DNA from: Cyclobacteriaceae bacterium
GTDB lineage: Bacteria > Bacteroidota > Bacteroidia > Cytophagales > Cyclobacteriaceae
Length of the DNA: 5,878 bases
Reading direction: 5' to 3'
Assembly (NCBI GenBank): GCA_029882675.1
Contig: JAOUKJ010000278.1
Span: forward strand, 1-5,878
How positions within the stretch are numbered: the first letter of the stretch is position 1; the number at the start of each line of letters is the position of its first letter. Below are positions 1 to 5,878 of the stretch, one piece after another. The notes beneath the pieces are model-generated. The model saw nothing but the letters and a program-made list of their open reading frames with translations, was not told the DNA's origin and did no database searches. A program made the translations under genes and the position numbers.

Positions 1-831
1 CAGCGGCTGTTCAGCAGACAATACCATCTCGGCTGTTGACAACTCCAGATGCTCCATAAAATAGCGCCCAACCAGATCAAAGTCATTGCCCAACCCATTT
101 GGCCTTTGATGATTTGATGCCAGAAGCATTCGTGCATTTTGAATAGCCCCACATGCCAGCACATAATGTTTTGCTTTCACCTCAAAACGTTTTCCTGCCA
201 GGTTCGCAACGATAACTTTGCTTACTTCCCTTCCACTTTCACCGGTTTCAATTTCCACAAGATTGGTATGTGTGTAAAGAAAAATATCCCGGGCATGGAT
301 AATTTCATCCCTGTATTTCTGACCAAACCGGGTAGGTGGACTAAACTGCCACATCTTTGTCCATATTTTATCCTTATCAAAAGGAATCCTTTCAAATACC
401 CTTTCCTTATTTTCCCAAAAGGAAGCGTCAAAGGGGTAGGGCCTGATATCCACCAGAGCCATTGCCCTTTCATAATAACCTTCAATCGCTTCAAAGGGAA
501 AAGGCCAGCCGCTGTCTTTGACCCAGGGCCTTTCCTTAAAGTCTATCGGATCATAGGTTGAACAAAATCCTGCCCAGTGCGCCGTCGTTCCTCCAAAAAA
601 ATGCATTCGCGATGATTGCAGGGGAAAATAACGCTGGCCGGTTATTTTACCGTGATAAAGTTCCTGCATACCCATCTCCAGTTCAAATCCCCCCCCTTCT
701 AGCAAAGCCACTTTTTTTCCCTTTCCTTCCCACTCCCTGGCTATACTTATTCCTGCTGCTCCGGCCCCAACAATACATAGGTCGGCCTGTATTACCGCCC
801 CGGCTTCTATGTCACGACTATCAATATGCAT
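1..831 (-). CDS. GMC-family FAD-dependent oxidoreductase, N-terminal part (3' end beyond window)
   Basis: Flavoprotein alcohol/sugar dehydrogenase of the glucose-methanol-choline (GMC) family; the substrate cannot be read from sequence. The first 277 residues are present and the frame is open to the left edge. Seen directly: a Rossmann FAD-binding motif GAGAAG at residues 22-27 with the acidic end of the second strand at E45, the GMC signature FGGTTAHWAG at 79-88, and ACGAIQNARMLL at 226-237, which matches the second FAD-contact segment of the family. Related proteins are usually about 500-570 residues, so roughly half is missing, including the region that holds the catalytic histidine. The start ATG lies inside the end of the upstream small gene (11-base overlap), which suggests translational coupling. 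No signal peptide is visible: the Rossmann fold begins at about residue 17. With the Tat-signal partner next door, I infer export as a folded, FAD-loaded hitchhiker. Family assignment is firm; location and substrate are inferred. Confidence 0.93.
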   Translation of the reverse strand, partial: MHIDSRDIEAGAVIQADLCIVGAGAAGISIAREWEGKGKKVALLEGGGFELEMGMQELYHGKITGQRYFPLQSSRMHFFGGTTAHWAGFCSTYDPIDFKERPWVKDSGWPFPFEAIEGYYERAMALVDIRPYPFDASFWENKERVFERIPFDKDKIWTKMWQFSPPTRFGQKYRDEIIHARDIFLYTHTNLVEIETGESGREVSKVIVANLAGKRFEVKAKHYVLACGAIQNARMLLASNHQRPNGLGNDFDLVGRYFMEHLELSTAEMVLSAEQPL

Positions 832-1279
832 GGCCTGTCATTGATGTTTGGGTCATAAAATACAGGGCGCAATGATCAGCTTCCGTTTCTGCAAGCACCC
901 AACCTTTAATAACTACGGTGTTGCCCGCCTCAAAATCTTCCTGTATGGCCTTTTTTAAGGTATTCAGCAGGGTAGAATTATCATATACTTCTTCCATTGA
1001 GTTGGTGAAGGGCAACACGCGGTGTTCAAGCTTTTCCTGCCAGTACCCTACCGTGTCAGATCCCTTTACTCTTTTTACATATTCACGACCTATCTTTATG
1101 GCCGTTTGTGCCTCGAAATAATCACTTGAGGGCGGAATCCCTGAAAAGGCAAGCAGATTATCGCTGCGTCTATTCGCTGATAGCGCCTTCCATGGGGCTA
1201 TAAACCAAAACACACCGGCCATCATCACCCTTTTCAAAATAGCCCTTCTGTTAAATCGTTCATCCATCTTACTATTCAT
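821..1279 (-). CDS. Tat-signal small subunit/partner of the adjacent GMC oxidoreductase
   Basis: Small exported protein of 152 residues, inferred to be the non-catalytic partner and Tat carrier of the GMC enzyme encoded directly after it. The N-terminus has a twin-arginine motif, NRRAILK at residues 10-16 (compare S/T-RR-x-F-L-K), then a hydrophobic stretch (about 18-29) and a plausible cleavage site after ALSA (residue 35). The mature part is about 117 residues with no cofactor-binding motif. Near the C-terminus is IKGWVLAETEADHCAL (124-139), a type of segment I recall from small Tat proteins next to GMC dehydrogenases. It may relate to the gluconate 2-dehydrogenase subunit 3 or sorbitol dehydrogenase small-subunit groups, but I cannot assign the family. 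Start choice: ATG at 1279; an in-frame GTG at 1291 would add four residues and an ATG at 1267 would remove four, still keeping the RR motif. The stop codon lies 11 bases into the GMC gene. Gene is certain; function is inferred. Confidence 0.82.
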   Translation of the reverse strand: MNSKMDERFNRRAILKRVMMAGVFWFIAPWKALSANRRSDNLLAFSGIPPSSDYFEAQTAIKIGREYVKRVKGSDTVGYWQEKLEHRVLPFTNSMEEVYDNSTLLNTLKKAIQEDFEAGNTVVIKGWVLAETEADHCALYFMTQTSMTGHAY

Positions 1280-1335
1280 TCCATTTTCCACATTGTTCGG
1301 TTTATAAATTACCTGATTAAATCAAGGCCTTTACT

Positions 1336-1881
1336 TCAATACCTTAACCTGAGCAATTTACACTCACCCATTTTATCCGCAATAATGATTAAGAGACTGT
1401 CATATTCATCTTCCCTAAAATCCATCACACGATTCATTCCCAACAGCATATTAGCCATTTGAGGTATTGTATTGGAATGTCCCGTAATCAGAATATTTTG
1501 GCCCTGATGGCTTCGCAACACATCACGTAAAAATTTTTCATAATCAGCCGGATCGTAGGTTTTTACTTTCAAATGATTTTGTTCGGCTACCGGACTGGCT
1601 GTCATGATTGTCCGTTTAAAATCTGTAGAATAGACAGCTCCAAATTCAATATCCCTCAACATCTCATTCAACCGTACCGCGCGCTGTAACCCCACCATAT
1701 TGAGTGGAGGGTTTTTTGTGCCATCATCAGCTTTTTCGGCATGCCGTACCAGGTAAATCACTACACTGGAACCCGGGTCTTGTGAGAAACCAATAACACA
1801 GGACATGAACAAAAGCCCTGAAATGCCATATTGAAGTAAACCAACTCTAAACAACAACCTCTGAAAACCTGTTCTTTTCAT
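1336..1881 (-). CDS. Exported histidine phosphatase family protein (SixA/phosphoglycerate mutase-like)
   Basis: Member of the histidine phosphatase (phosphoglycerate mutase-like) superfamily, 181 residues, short like the SixA-type members. The catalytic core is visible: YLVRHAEK at residues 43-50 gives R46 and the phosphate-accepting H47; STDFKRTIMTA at 85-95 gives the second arginine R90; ITGHSNT at 132-138 gives the second histidine H135. So the active site looks intact. Residues 1-33 form a basic then hydrophobic leader ending in a plausible cleavage site before Q34 (GFS|Q), so export to the periplasm is likely. C28 (FMSC) is a poor lipobox. The ATG at 1881 is chosen because the longer reading begins at a TTG (1917) and would put 12 residues before a normal signal peptide. 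Substrate unknown: superfamily members act on phosphoproteins, sugar phosphates or other phosphoesters. It lies 85 bases after the aminopeptidase gene and 56 bases before the Tat-signal gene, all on one strand, with no evident pathway link. Confidence 0.88.
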   Translation of the reverse strand: MKRTGFQRLLFRVGLLQYGISGLLFMSCVIGFSQDPGSSVVIYLVRHAEKADDGTKNPPLNMVGLQRAVRLNEMLRDIEFGAVYSTDFKRTIMTASPVAEQNHLKVKTYDPADYEKFLRDVLRSHQGQNILITGHSNTIPQMANMLLGMNRVMDFREDEYDSLLIIIADKMGECKLLRLRY

Positions 1882-1906
1882 GATGTGCAAAGTAAGTACT
1901 GAACCC

Positions 1907-1934
1907 AAAAATAACAAGCCTCAAGGGTTTTGTT
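1907..1934 (-). terminator. Weak hairpin with T-run downstream of the aminopeptidase gene
   Basis: Read on the minus strand, AACAAAACCC and GGCTTGTT can pair imperfectly around a TTGA loop (outer AACAA/TTGTT and inner CC/GG with a bulge), followed after one A by five T. It begins about 32 bases past the aminopeptidase stop and before the phosphatase start. The stem is short and bulged, so it may be a leaky terminator or chance. It also falls inside the TTG-extended reading of the phosphatase gene, a minor argument for the ATG start at 1881. Confidence 0.25.
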
Positions 1935-1966
1935 CCCCATCACTGCAACCAATTATTGTTTTATTT

Positions 1967-4558
1967 TTAATAAACAGCCCCTTTCTCACTCAATTCCTCA
2001 ATGATTGCAGCGGCTCGTTTCGTATCATCTACAGACTGCAACAGCTTATTTTTCAGCTTTTCCGGATAATCAGGCCGGTCTTTTAAAAACTGGTCTGTCA
2101 CCTTCACAACATCCATCGAATGATGTCCCTGATACATATTATCCAGCCAGCGCTTGGGGAAGAAAATGTCACCCGTTCGCTGGATCTCCTCCAGAAGTTC
2201 CAATCCGGGGAGAATATATTTCACGGCCTCGCTCCTTCGCAAGGGATGGTGCAAAAAACGCAGGCCATCCTCCACCCAGGGTTCCTGCTCCCGGTTTGCC
2301 GGATCGCTGAGTCCTTCAAACCATTGATCCCGCACTATAACATCGGCAGATACTACCGGAATAAGGAATTCCATCTTTCGTTTTCTATCCGGATTTTCGA
2401 TTACAGCAAGCTGTTTATCAAGTATTTCTTTCCAGTCATCCACTTCCCTTACCGCCAATTCCAGCGCATTGATCATCTGATCATTTTCAGCCAAAACCAG
2501 GCCATCATACACCTCTTTTCCCAAATGGATAGCCCGTAGTTTATCCACTCCTTCCGGAGTAGTTACGATATTGCGAAAGGCCCTGAAAAGCATGGCCTTT
2601 TCACCGGCATCTCCGCTACTGACTACTTCGCTGATCAATGTGTATTCCAATTGATGTGCGATTGCTTTCCGCTGATCATCGGTAATAAAACGCCAGAAAA
2701 GAGATTGGATGTAGCTGATCAAACGGTTAGTCACCTGGTTTTCCTTTTCACTTTTCAGGGATTTTATCGCTGTTTCCAAAACAAGATAAGGTTGTACGTC
2801 TCCCCGCAAAACCCCTTCATACAAGTTAATCCACGAGGAAGCTCTCATCACCGGATCATCTAATGTGCTGATATTCGACAACAGGTAGTTAATCACAGGC
2901 TGTTCCATTTTGAAATACCCATAACCCTGGCCGTTTGTATTGGGCACCACCAGTCCGTTGGACCAGGGCAGCTTTGCCCTGTGGTCTTTTGACCAATCAA
3001 CCAGATACCTTGCCGTAGTATTCCCTGATTCATCAACAAGGCCATATTCTGCCATTTGAGGCCAATGTGAGTTGCTACCGGTTCCTACAAACCAATCACT
3101 ACCGTCTTTTCCCACCTCAATTTCCGGCATTCCTTTTCCATAGACCCACTGGTTACTCCAGTTTGTGATATCCAGTGTTGAGTTTTTATCAAAAATAGCC
3201 ACCAGATCATCCCATGAAGCATTTCCGTTTTTATAAGTTTGCAGGTATTCTGCCAAACATTTTTGCATTGTTTCTTCCCCGATCATCAATTCAAGCTGTT
3301 TCATCAACACCGGGGCTTTTTGATAAATGATGGCCCCATACATGGTACCTGCATTTTTAAGGTTATGTAATTCCTGCCTTACCGGATGAGTACCCGTAGT
3401 GCGGTCCACATCATAGGCCCCCGGATAATGTGACAGTAAAAAGCCCAACTGATGATTGACCTCCGGAAATTGAGGATTAACCATTTTTGCCCGCATATAA
3501 TTTGCAAAAACCTCCTTGAGCCAAACATCACTAAACCATTCCATCGTCACCAGGTTGCCAAACCACATATGGGCTGTTTCATGGGCAATGAGTCCAGCCC
3601 GTCGAAGTTCCTGCACTTCCGTAGCCGGCTGATCAAGCAAGAGGGAAGAAGCCCTGTAAAATATTGCCCCTGGATGCTCCATCCCTCCGTATTGAAAAGA
3701 GGGAATAAGTGCAAAACCAAATTTATTAAATGGATAGTCGATGTCAGTATACTTTTCCATCCAGGCTATGGAACGTGCATGGAGCCCAAATACTTCATCA
3801 ATATTTTCTGCAACTTTCACGCTATCTGTTTCCCGATGCAACATCACTACAGGCCTACCCTCCACTTCCCTTTCTACTTTGTAAAATTTTCCTGCTGCAA
3901 AGGCAAATAAATAACTACTCATCAAGTCACTTTGATTAAATTTAATGGTCTTCCAACCATTATTGCTGCTTTCCTGAACGGCATATTCATTTGAAATAGC
4001 TTCCCAATCCGCTGGCACTCTCAACGAAAGCGAAAACCGGGCTTTCAGGTCGGGTTGGTCGAACAACGGGAAACAGGTGGAAGCCCTGTCCGGAACGAAC
4101 AAAGTATATAAATAGTCGGCATTGCGATTCAGGGACTGGTCTCCTGCAATAAATTCCACTTCAATTTTATTGGATCCGGCAATCACCTCATCCGCCTCAA
4201 TAAGGATGTGTTCATTTTTAACTAGATAGTCTTTTTGTGCTTTCCCGTTGACCACCACACCCTTTATACCTTCGGGTTCAGCATTAAAGTCAAGTACCAC
4301 CGGTATCTTTTCGCCCAACTCGAAAGAAATAGCTATAAAGCCCGGAATGGGCTCTGCCTTTTCTGCTGGTATTTCCAGTGTAATTGCATAATGGATATTA
4401 CTGATTTCCTTTTTGCGCAGTGCCGCCAATTCTTCGGATATGCCCGGTTCCTGTTCCATTTCTATCCGGTCAGCACAGCCCCACCCCGGCAGGATCAATA
4501 CAACCAAAAACAGAACACACGATGAGGTAATACTTCGAACCAATTGAGTCGTTATCAT
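1967..4558 (-). CDS. M1-family zinc aminopeptidase, predicted lipoprotein
   Basis: Gluzincin aminopeptidase (MEROPS family M1) of 863 residues that removes N-terminal amino acids from peptides. The catalytic core is complete: HETAH at 326-330 with the third zinc ligand E349 exactly 18 residues after the second histidine, general base E327, and the transition-state tyrosine expected at Y412 (YQKAPVLM). The exopeptidase motif, normally GAMEN/GGMEN, reads GGMEHPG at 291-297. The N-terminal beta domain carries CFPLFDQPDLKARF (162-175), typical of the family. The region after about 480 is an expected helical C-terminal domain; WSNQWVYGKGMPEI marks the junction. The leader is hydrophobic and ends at LPGWGC with C28, a plausible lipoprotein cleavage site, so the enzyme probably sits in the envelope and takes part in peptide scavenging or turnover. 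The ATG at 4558 is chosen over an in-frame TTG at 4564. It is transcribed divergently from the symporter pair. Family and intact active site are firm; lipidation is likely; specificity is unknown. Confidence 0.95.
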   Translation of the reverse strand: MITTQLVRSITSSCVLFLVVLILPGWGCADRIEMEQEPGISEELAALRKKEISNIHYAITLEIPAEKAEPIPGFIAISFELGEKIPVVLDFNAEPEGIKGVVVNGKAQKDYLVKNEHILIEADEVIAGSNKIEVEFIAGDQSLNRNADYLYTLFVPDRASTCFPLFDQPDLKARFSLSLRVPADWEAISNEYAVQESSNNGWKTIKFNQSDLMSSYLFAFAAGKFYKVEREVEGRPVVMLHRETDSVKVAENIDEVFGLHARSIAWMEKYTDIDYPFNKFGFALIPSFQYGGMEHPGAIFYRASSLLLDQPATEVQELRRAGLIAHETAHMWFGNLVTMEWFSDVWLKEVFANYMRAKMVNPQFPEVNHQLGFLLSHYPGAYDVDRTTGTHPVRQELHNLKNAGTMYGAIIYQKAPVLMKQLELMIGEETMQKCLAEYLQTYKNGNASWDDLVAIFDKNSTLDITNWSNQWVYGKGMPEIEVGKDGSDWFVGTGSNSHWPQMAEYGLVDESGNTTARYLVDWSKDHRAKLPWSNGLVVPNTNGQGYGYFKMEQPVINYLLSNISTLDDPVMRASSWINLYEGVLRGDVQPYLVLETAIKSLKSEKENQVTNRLISYIQSLFWRFITDDQRKAIAHQLEYTLISEVVSSGDAGEKAMLFRAFRNIVTTPEGVDKLRAIHLGKEVYDGLVLAENDQMINALELAVREVDDWKEILDKQLAVIENPDRKRKMEFLIPVVSADVIVRDQWFEGLSDPANREQEPWVEDGLRFLHHPLRRSEAVKYILPGLELLEEIQRTGDIFFPKRWLDNMYQGHHSMDVVKVTDQFLKDRPDYPEKLKNKLLQSVDDTKRAAAIIEELSEKGAVY

Positions 4559-4658
4559 GAGCAATAAATATAATTATTTGAAATAAAATCGAATTTTACC
4601 ATATTACGCTCAATTTGGCAACATAAAAAAATGTTACCTGACCTAAAACTGTTCAAGC
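4559..4658. promoter_or_regulatory. Divergent intergenic region between aminopeptidase and symporter genes
   Basis: This AT-rich stretch must hold the start signals of two diverging transcription units. For the plus strand, TCAATTTG at 4610-4617 matches the Bacteroidota -7 element TAnnTTTG in all but one defined position, but the only upstream TTTG (4577-4580) is too far away for the usual spacing. For the minus strand, TATATTTA just upstream of the aminopeptidase start is a one-mismatch candidate with no clear -33 partner. An inverted repeat, AACAT (4620-4624) and ATGTT (4631-4635) around six A, lies between the plus-strand -7 candidate and the symporter start. Neither gene has an obvious Shine-Dalgarno sequence. 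The location is sound; individual elements are weak. Confidence 0.4.
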
Positions 4659-4916
4659 ATGGATAAAATTCAAAGAACCGCATATTGGAAAACCAACCTG
4701 AAATACCTGACTATTTTACTGATTGTTTGGTTTGTCGCCTCTTTTGGACTGGGCATCATCCTGGCAGAACCACTCAATCATGTCAGAATTGGCGGGTTTA
4801 AACTGGGGTTCTGGTTTGCTCAACAGGGATCTATTTACATTTTTGTTGCCCTCATTTTTATATATGTCCGCCTGATGAACAAGCTGGACAAAGCCTACAA
4901 CGTTGACGAAAAATAA
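4659..4916 (+). CDS. DUF4212 sodium/substrate symporter small subunit
   Basis: Small inner-membrane protein of 85 residues, the usual length for the DUF4212 family (putative solute:sodium symporter small subunit). It starts with the family-like YWKTNLKYL (9-17) and has two membrane helices, about residues 14-36 and 52-70. Between them lie LAEPLN (35-40) and GGFKLGFWFAQQGSIY (45-60), the most characteristic segment of the family. The C-terminus is charged and cytoplasm-like (NKLDKAYNVDEK). The gene is followed after 5 bases by the large symporter subunit, the arrangement expected for this family, so the two are almost certainly one operon and one transporter. The small subunit's exact role (assembly, stability or gating) is not established. 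The ATG at 4659 is the only reasonable start. Assignment is confident. Confidence 0.93.
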   Translation: MDKIQRTAYWKTNLKYLTILLIVWFVASFGLGIILAEPLNHVRIGGFKLGFWFAQQGSIYIFVALIFIYVRLMNKLDKAYNVDEK

Positions 4917-4921
4917 TCCAA

Positions 4922-5878
4922 ATGGACGTACAAACCTGGACCTATCTACTGGTAACAATAAGTTTCCTTTTATACATTTATATCGCTGTTAGATCACGTG
5001 CCGGATCTACCAAAGAATTTTATGTGGCTGGCGGACAAGTTTCCCCCCTGGCCAATGGCATGGCCACTGCAGCAGACTGGATGTCGGCTGCCTCTTTTAT
5101 TTCTATGGCCGGGCTAATCTCGTTTATGGGGTATGATGGCTCAGTATATCTCATGGGGTGGACAGGTGGATATGTACTTCTGGCACTTTTGCTGGCCCCA
5201 TACCTCAGGAAGTTTGGCAAATTTACCGTCCCTGACTTTGTAGGGGACCGGTATTATTCCAATACGGCCCGAACAGTGGCCGTAGTGTGTGCCATCTTTG
5301 TATCATTCACTTATGTGGCTGGTCAAATGCGCGGTGTAGGCGTGGTTTTCAGTCGGTTTTTAAACGTGGAAGTTGAGACAGGGGTCATCGTAGGGATGAT
5401 CATTGTATTCTTTTATGCGGTTTTGGGTGGAATGAAAGGAATCACTTACACACAGGTCGCACAATATTGTGTCTTGATTTTTGCCTTCATGGTACCTGCT
5501 ATTTTTGTTTCCATCATGATGACCAACAATCCCATTCCGCAACTAGGTTTTGGATCCACCCTGGCCGATGGAAGTTATTTACTCGATAAACTGGACGGAT
5601 TACATAAAGAGCTCGGTTTTGCCCCATATACCGATGGATCTAAGAGTACCATCGATATCTTTTTCATTACTGCTGCACTTATGGTGGGCACCGCCGGACT
5701 TCCCCATGTTATCGTTCGATTTTTTACCGTCCCGAAGGTAAAAGACGCCCGGCTATCTGCCGGATATGCGCTAATCTTTATTGCTATTTTATACACTACT
5801 GCACCGGCAGTTTCTGCTTTTGCGCGTACCAACCTTATTGAAACTGTTAATGGAAAAAATTATACCGAACTCCCCAAA
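4922..5878 (+). CDS. Sodium:solute symporter large subunit, VC_2705/acetate-permease-like, N-terminal part
   Basis: Multi-spanning inner-membrane transporter of the sodium:solute symporter (SSF) family. 319 residues are present and the frame is open to the right edge; relatives are about 550-590 residues, so a little over half is here. Seen directly: a first helix at about 7-24, then the SSF N-terminal signature EFYVAGGQVSPLANG at 32-46 running into ATAADWMSAASFISMAG (48-64), and GTAGLPHVIVRFFTV from residue 256, the segment shared with acetate permease ActP. The loop with LLDKLDGLHKELGF and YTDGSK is what I recall for the VC_2705 subfamily, which pairs with DUF4212 proteins. I infer Na+-coupled uptake of a small carboxylate such as acetate, but the substrate cannot be read from sequence. 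The ATG is 5 bases after the small-subunit stop. An acetyl-CoA synthetase gene downstream would support acetate; it would lie outside this window. Confidence 0.92.
   Translation, partial: MDVQTWTYLLVTISFLLYIYIAVRSRAGSTKEFYVAGGQVSPLANGMATAADWMSAASFISMAGLISFMGYDGSVYLMGWTGGYVLLALLLAPYLRKFGKFTVPDFVGDRYYSNTARTVAVVCAIFVSFTYVAGQMRGVGVVFSRFLNVEVETGVIVGMIIVFFYAVLGGMKGITYTQVAQYCVLIFAFMVPAIFVSIMMTNNPIPQLGFGSTLADGSYLLDKLDGLHKELGFAPYTDGSKSTIDIFFITAALMVGTAGLPHVIVRFFTVPKVKDARLSAGYALIFIAILYTTAPAVSAFARTNLIETVNGKNYTELPK

Noticed and set aside
139..561. Plus-strand open frame of 140 codons
   Set aside because: It lies wholly opposite the GMC gene, whose frame carries clear family motifs; the plus-strand product has no recognisable domain and skewed composition.
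1312..1327. Reading the TTGAT...ATCA palindrome as an FNR/CRP-type box
   Set aside because: The spacing between half-sites is three rather than four bases and one arm does not fit, so a named regulator cannot be supported.
1882..1917. TTG start extending the phosphatase by 12 residues
   Set aside because: The ATG at 1881 begins a normal basic-hydrophobic signal peptide; the extension starts at a rare codon and runs through a hairpin-like region.
3452..3910. Plus-strand open frame of 152 codons
   Set aside because: It is antisense to the catalytic domain of the aminopeptidase, including the HETAH motif, and shows no protein-like features of its own.
1..4558. The four minus-strand genes as one dedicated new pathway
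   Set aside because: The aminopeptidase, phosphatase and dehydrogenase pair share only strand and envelope location; gaps of 56 and 85 bases and unrelated families give no sign of a joint function.
5575..5832. Minus-strand open frame of 85 codons
   Set aside because: It is antisense to the symporter large subunit, whose GTAGLPH segment is coded on the plus strand here.

Overview
The window reads as an ordinary chromosomal stretch from a Bacteroidota bacterium, most likely of the Cytophagales type. The reasons are protein character (a lipoprotein M1 aminopeptidase, an exported GMC oxidoreductase with a Tat-signal partner, a DUF4212/VC_2705-type sodium symporter pair), a moderately AT-rich base composition and the near absence of Shine-Dalgarno sequences. 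The assignment is inferred from resemblance, without any database search.

Layout. Four genes lie on the minus strand over positions 1-4558, read from right to left: a large exported M1-family zinc aminopeptidase (4558-1967), a secreted histidine-phosphatase-family protein (1881-1336), a small Tat-signal protein (1279-821), and the N-terminal half of a GMC-family FAD oxidoreductase (831-1, running off the left edge). The last two overlap by 11 bases and look like the small partner and catalytic subunit of one exported dehydrogenase. After a 99-100 base intergenic region, two genes run on the plus strand: a DUF4212 small symporter subunit (4659-4916) and, 5 bases later, the large sodium:solute symporter subunit (from 4922, running off the right edge).

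How they work together. The symporter pair is a clear functional unit: a two-subunit Na+-coupled transporter related to the acetate permease branch. The small Tat protein and the GMC enzyme form a second unit, in which the catalytic subunit has no signal of its own and probably rides out of the cytoplasm on its partner. The aminopeptidase and phosphatase share strand and an envelope or periplasmic location, but nothing shows a common pathway. They may be co-transcribed or separated by a weak terminator-like hairpin.

There is no gene-free stretch over 300 bases. The three notable gaps (1280-1335, 1882-1966, 4559-4658) are all 100 bases or less. I saw no tRNA, rRNA, CRISPR array, insertion sequence or phage-like gene. 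I did not find a convincing previously undescribed system; the least understood element is the small Tat-signal partner protein.
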